Position numbers and translations under genes: made by a program. Shown here piece by piece: positions 60,903 to 64,000 of a stretch of DNA of 64,000 nucleotides (position 1 is its first letter; the number at the start of each line of letters is the position of its first letter). The notes beneath the pieces are model-generated. The model saw nothing but the letters and a program-made list of their open reading frames with translations. It was not told where the DNA came from and made no database searches. This DNA comes from Haberlea rhodopensis (Eukaryota; Streptophyta; Magnoliopsida; Lamiales; Gesneriaceae). The stretch spans positions 248,001 through 312,000 of the forward strand of contig CAJQUN010000473.1 of assembly GCA_907163345.1 (NCBI GenBank). Reading direction: 5' to 3'.

Positions 60903-62203
60903 CTGTCGGCCATCAACTTGCCTGGGAATTTCCTAGGCATTAAGGGAGGAACCCCCACGCCTCCCAAGGGGTGTTGGGCTCTCCTGGCACATAATGGGAG
61001 GCTTTGTGGTGACCCTAACATTGCCTTCAATTTTACAAGTAGAAAGAAAGGCGCCCTGCACGTTTTTTAGAAGGGATTTGCATGTTTTGGCATGTAGCTA
61101 CGACTTTTAATGTAAAAATGCATTCAAAATAGTGTCATTTTGGTGATGTTTCTGGAATATTATATATACAACATCCCCATTTGAGTTTAAGGACAATTCT
61201 TCATCAGATCAAACAACACAAATTGAGAGAAAATCTGAATCATTTGCATCACATTTCGTGAAGCAAAGTTGTTTTATGTTTGTAGTAATTTTAAAAGAAA
61301 AAAGGAAAAAAGATTTGGAATAGGGCAACCACCCAAAAAGTTGATATGACCCAGCAGCCAAATATAGAAATTTTGGATTTTAATGGAAAATTCCTACAAC
61401 ATTGCCTTCTTTAAGACTATTTTGGTATTTATTAAATTTAAATAAATAAATGATTAAAGTATCTATATTTTATTATTAATTAAAGCAATATGTCGCCAAG
61501 GCGAATCTCTTATGAAAATTAATTTATTTTGAAATATAAATGGTTGTGTTCATATGATGTCTAGAACTTAATTACCTTCATTTAAATTGAGTTGAATGTC
61601 ATAATTAACGAATAATTATGAACAATTGTTATTTTGCTTTTGGACTCGGTTTTGAGATAAACCGAGTATGATTAGATTATATGACTTAATAATGAAAAAT
61701 TGTCATATAAATTATTTTCTTGGATTATTAAGGTGAGAATAACTATGGAAGGTGTGTCATAATTATAAACTTGAATAATATTTGAGATGACTTGTTTAAA
61801 ATGCCTTAGACATTGATGAATTGAATTAAGGAGATGATTAGAATGATTATTAGTGAATTGTGGTGAGTTTAGATGTGAAGTAAAGTCAAGGGACTAAAAT
61901 GCAAAATGAAAATAATATAACCAACCCATCTTCACACAATTCACCAAAAACACTTACTAAATCTTAGTAACAACCCTCTCTTCCCATTCTTTCCATGTTC
62001 TTCCATTTTGGTGAAGAACCAATGCATGGATTCATTTGGATTCTTTATATGGTGATAAAGTAATCTTGGGTAAGCTAATTCTTACCTTAATCTTGGTTTT
62101 ATTTGTGTATTGAGTTAGAATATGATAAATAGTTGAAGGGGTTTTGTAGTATATTGGGGGTTTGTGTTTATGTTGTTATAATGAAACTATATGGTGTGCA
62201 TAT
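60903..62203. other. AT-rich non-coding DNA right of F
   Basis: No open frame or RNA gene. 61150-61260 looks like a promoter and leader (TATATATA, then about 100 bases rich in CAA and AGA), and 61918-62080 like the leader of a plant LTR or gene (pyrimidine-rich CCTCTCTTCCC, then GGGTAAGC). It may be an old LTR of another family or host DNA; I cannot decide. Confidence 0.4.
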
Positions 62204-62542
62204 TGTAAGGACCCCCGTGCCCTTAACCGGTAATTAGTGCATTAATCACATAATCATGTACATATGACCATCTATGTTGAGAAATAACCATATGCTAACT
62301 TAGCATAATATACCAATAATAAAATTTCCCGTTTATTTCATTTCATGTCATTTCCAATTTCCCCAACTATAACCATTTAACATGACATGTACCCTTGTAA
62401 TACACTACCAATTAATTGCATACCACAGATAAATGAAAAGAGAAAGGCACTTGCCTTTTTATACAACCCATGTACACATATACACTGCTCACATGCGAGC
62501 ACCAAATAAACGTAAGTGTACGTAATGTATAAAATACCATAC
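62204..62542 (-). repeat. LTR fragment related to B/D family, inverted
   Basis: Begins TGTAAGGACCCC and follows the order of the D LTR end (TTAGTG.ATTAA, CTTTTTATACAACCC, GCTCACATGCGAGCA) at clearly lower identity. Cut by the Copia LTR at 62543. Confidence 0.75.
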
Positions 62543-64000
62543 TGTTGGGATATGCCCTAAGACAACTCATTAGATGATTCTTTATGACATACAATGTATT
62601 ATGATTTTGTTAATGGCAATTCATTATTATATATTATTCGAGTATCTGTGTAATATGAATTAATATATAAGTTAATGTCCTTAGAATAATATTGTATTGT
62701 TCTTAAAGATTGTCCCTAGTCAAGTATTATCATGAATCGGGATAATGATAATGCATTGAGACTAGTATGTTTTGATTGATGAATTGCTAATAGATATGAG
62801 ATATCAAATCAACACATGGGTACATGTTAGAGAACGATGTACTGGACAGACCCACCATGAGAATGCTGCATGGATAGTTATATGAACGTCATAAGAAATT
62901 CTCATAGTGATAATAATGTATGTAATCCTTACGACTTGAGATCACCAGAGATCCCAACATAAGGAGTCATGTATCTTGATATTGTCAAACGTTATCTGTA
63001 ACAGGGTAAACTATAAAGACAATCATTGGATATACCACGAATTATGTAGATGGATGTTGAGTGATCAAGAAAGGATTTGTCCCTCATATATAACAGGAGA
63101 AGTGTTTGGGCCCTTGATCAAGTAAGACTAAAATGCATGGTCGTGCTCGAATGAGTCGATATGTGATATCGAGCTTATTCGTTTATTCTAGTTTTACTTG
63201 GGGATCAAGAAATAAAAGATTGAATATACGAGTATGACTATTCCATGACTCATGTTGAATCTAAACACAATGGATAAAGGGATTAAGTTACATGGTTAAT
63301 ATTATCACAGTCCGTAGGTTATGTCGAGTCAATGACATTCTTGTAATTTGGGTAGCCTTGATGTGTTGCTAGATACCGCTCATTGCTTGTGACTTAAAAA
63401 TTAGATTTTATGCCGTTGCCAACATTGCAAGATCCTATCGGGTCACACAAAAGATTAAATCGATAAAGAGAGATAAAATTCATTGGATGAATTAATTAAT
63501 TAAGAAGAGTCTTAATTACAAATATTAGATATATGGATTTAATTAATATTGGGTATGGGTCAATAAGGCTTTTGGAAAGCCTTTTAATTAAATCTAATAT
63601 ACATAAACTATCAAGGTTTTCATTAGAAGATTAAGAGTTAATTTTTTTAAAACCTAGTAGCCACCATATACCAAGCTCTCGGCCGCCGCCTCTTGTCCTC
63701 ATCCTCACGCCGCCGTGAATAGGGATTTGATCGGCCGTCGTTGATCGGTTTTGAACCGTGAGTTTAGTTCTGGTTTAAGAACGAGTCTAGCAACTTGTTC
63801 TTAAACACCCTTTTCGATTTGATCGTGTGGATACCGTAGAGACGAAGGTGCAAATCTTTGTTCGTGACTCGTGGTCTTGCAACGAGGATTCTGCTACAAA
63901 CACGCTACAAGGGTTTGATTCTTAACAATCTCGGTATGAATAACTTTGTATAGGTCCAGTGGTAGGAATCAAGTTTTATTTTCCGCTGTGTATTGCTTGA
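62543..64000 (+). repeat. Second, diverged Copia LTR (cut by window end)
   Basis: Starts TGTTGGGATATGCC and aligns along its length with 42053-43573, at roughly 90% by eye with several short indels. It stops just short of the LTR end, so I cannot tell a 5' LTR from a solo LTR. The splice-donor-like AAGGGTGAG of the other copy is AAGGGTTTG here. The open stretch of the other LTRs is interrupted. Confidence 0.9.

Overview
This window is a pure retrotransposon landscape from a plant nuclear genome. Every recognisable coding region is a piece of a plant LTR-retrotransposon polyprotein (Ty3/Gypsy chromovirus, Tekay/Del-like, or Ty1/Copia). The primer-binding sites match plant initiator-methionine tRNA (TGGTATCAGAGC), and the LTRs are long (1.5-2.6 kb), as in large repeat-rich flowering-plant genomes. 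I cannot name the species. I see no host gene, tRNA or rRNA.

Layout. The window is one deep nest. An old Gypsy element F (only its 3' part is here, 55183-60902) was hit by Gypsy element A (from before base 1 to 55182). A received two insertions. Its 5' LTR was hit by E (1774-10675, minus strand, TSD CATCA), the only element with an unbroken gag-pol reading frame. Its pol was hit by B0 (13755-51197, TSD AAGAT). B0 now looks like a single LTR split into pieces by B1 (13755-23212, fused to B0's left end), C (23908-41739, Gypsy) and a Ty1/Copia element (42053-50738, TSD GCACG/GCATG). C was itself hit by D (30235-38985, minus strand, TSD GGAGT). The nest F > A > B0 > C > D is five levels deep. LTR-pair divergence read by eye (A about 2%, C about 1.3%, D about 0.2%) agrees with that order.

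Right of F lies 1.3 kb of AT-rich non-coding sequence, then a minus-strand LTR fragment related to the B/D family, interrupted by a second, diverged Copia LTR that runs off the window.

How the parts relate. A, C, E and F encode Gag, protease, reverse transcriptase, RNase H, integrase and a C-terminal chromodomain; only E is uninterrupted. B and D form a non-autonomous family (LARD-like): long LTRs, a correct PBS and polypurine tract, but 3.6-4.2 kb of internal DNA with no gag or pol. Their ends, PBS context and the GAGGACGAAAT box before the polypurine tract resemble C/E/F, so a C/E/F-type enzyme set is the natural candidate for moving them.

The most unusual content is structural. The B/D internal regions carry tandem arrays of small hairpins whose loops are conserved while the stems change in compensating pairs. 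The C, E and F LTRs carry clusters of a GATCGATC-centred palindrome whose arms differ between families but stay self-complementary. Most Gypsy LTRs carry a paired box GTACGT-N-ACGTAC. The A LTR has a tandem hammerhead-ribozyme-like motif.
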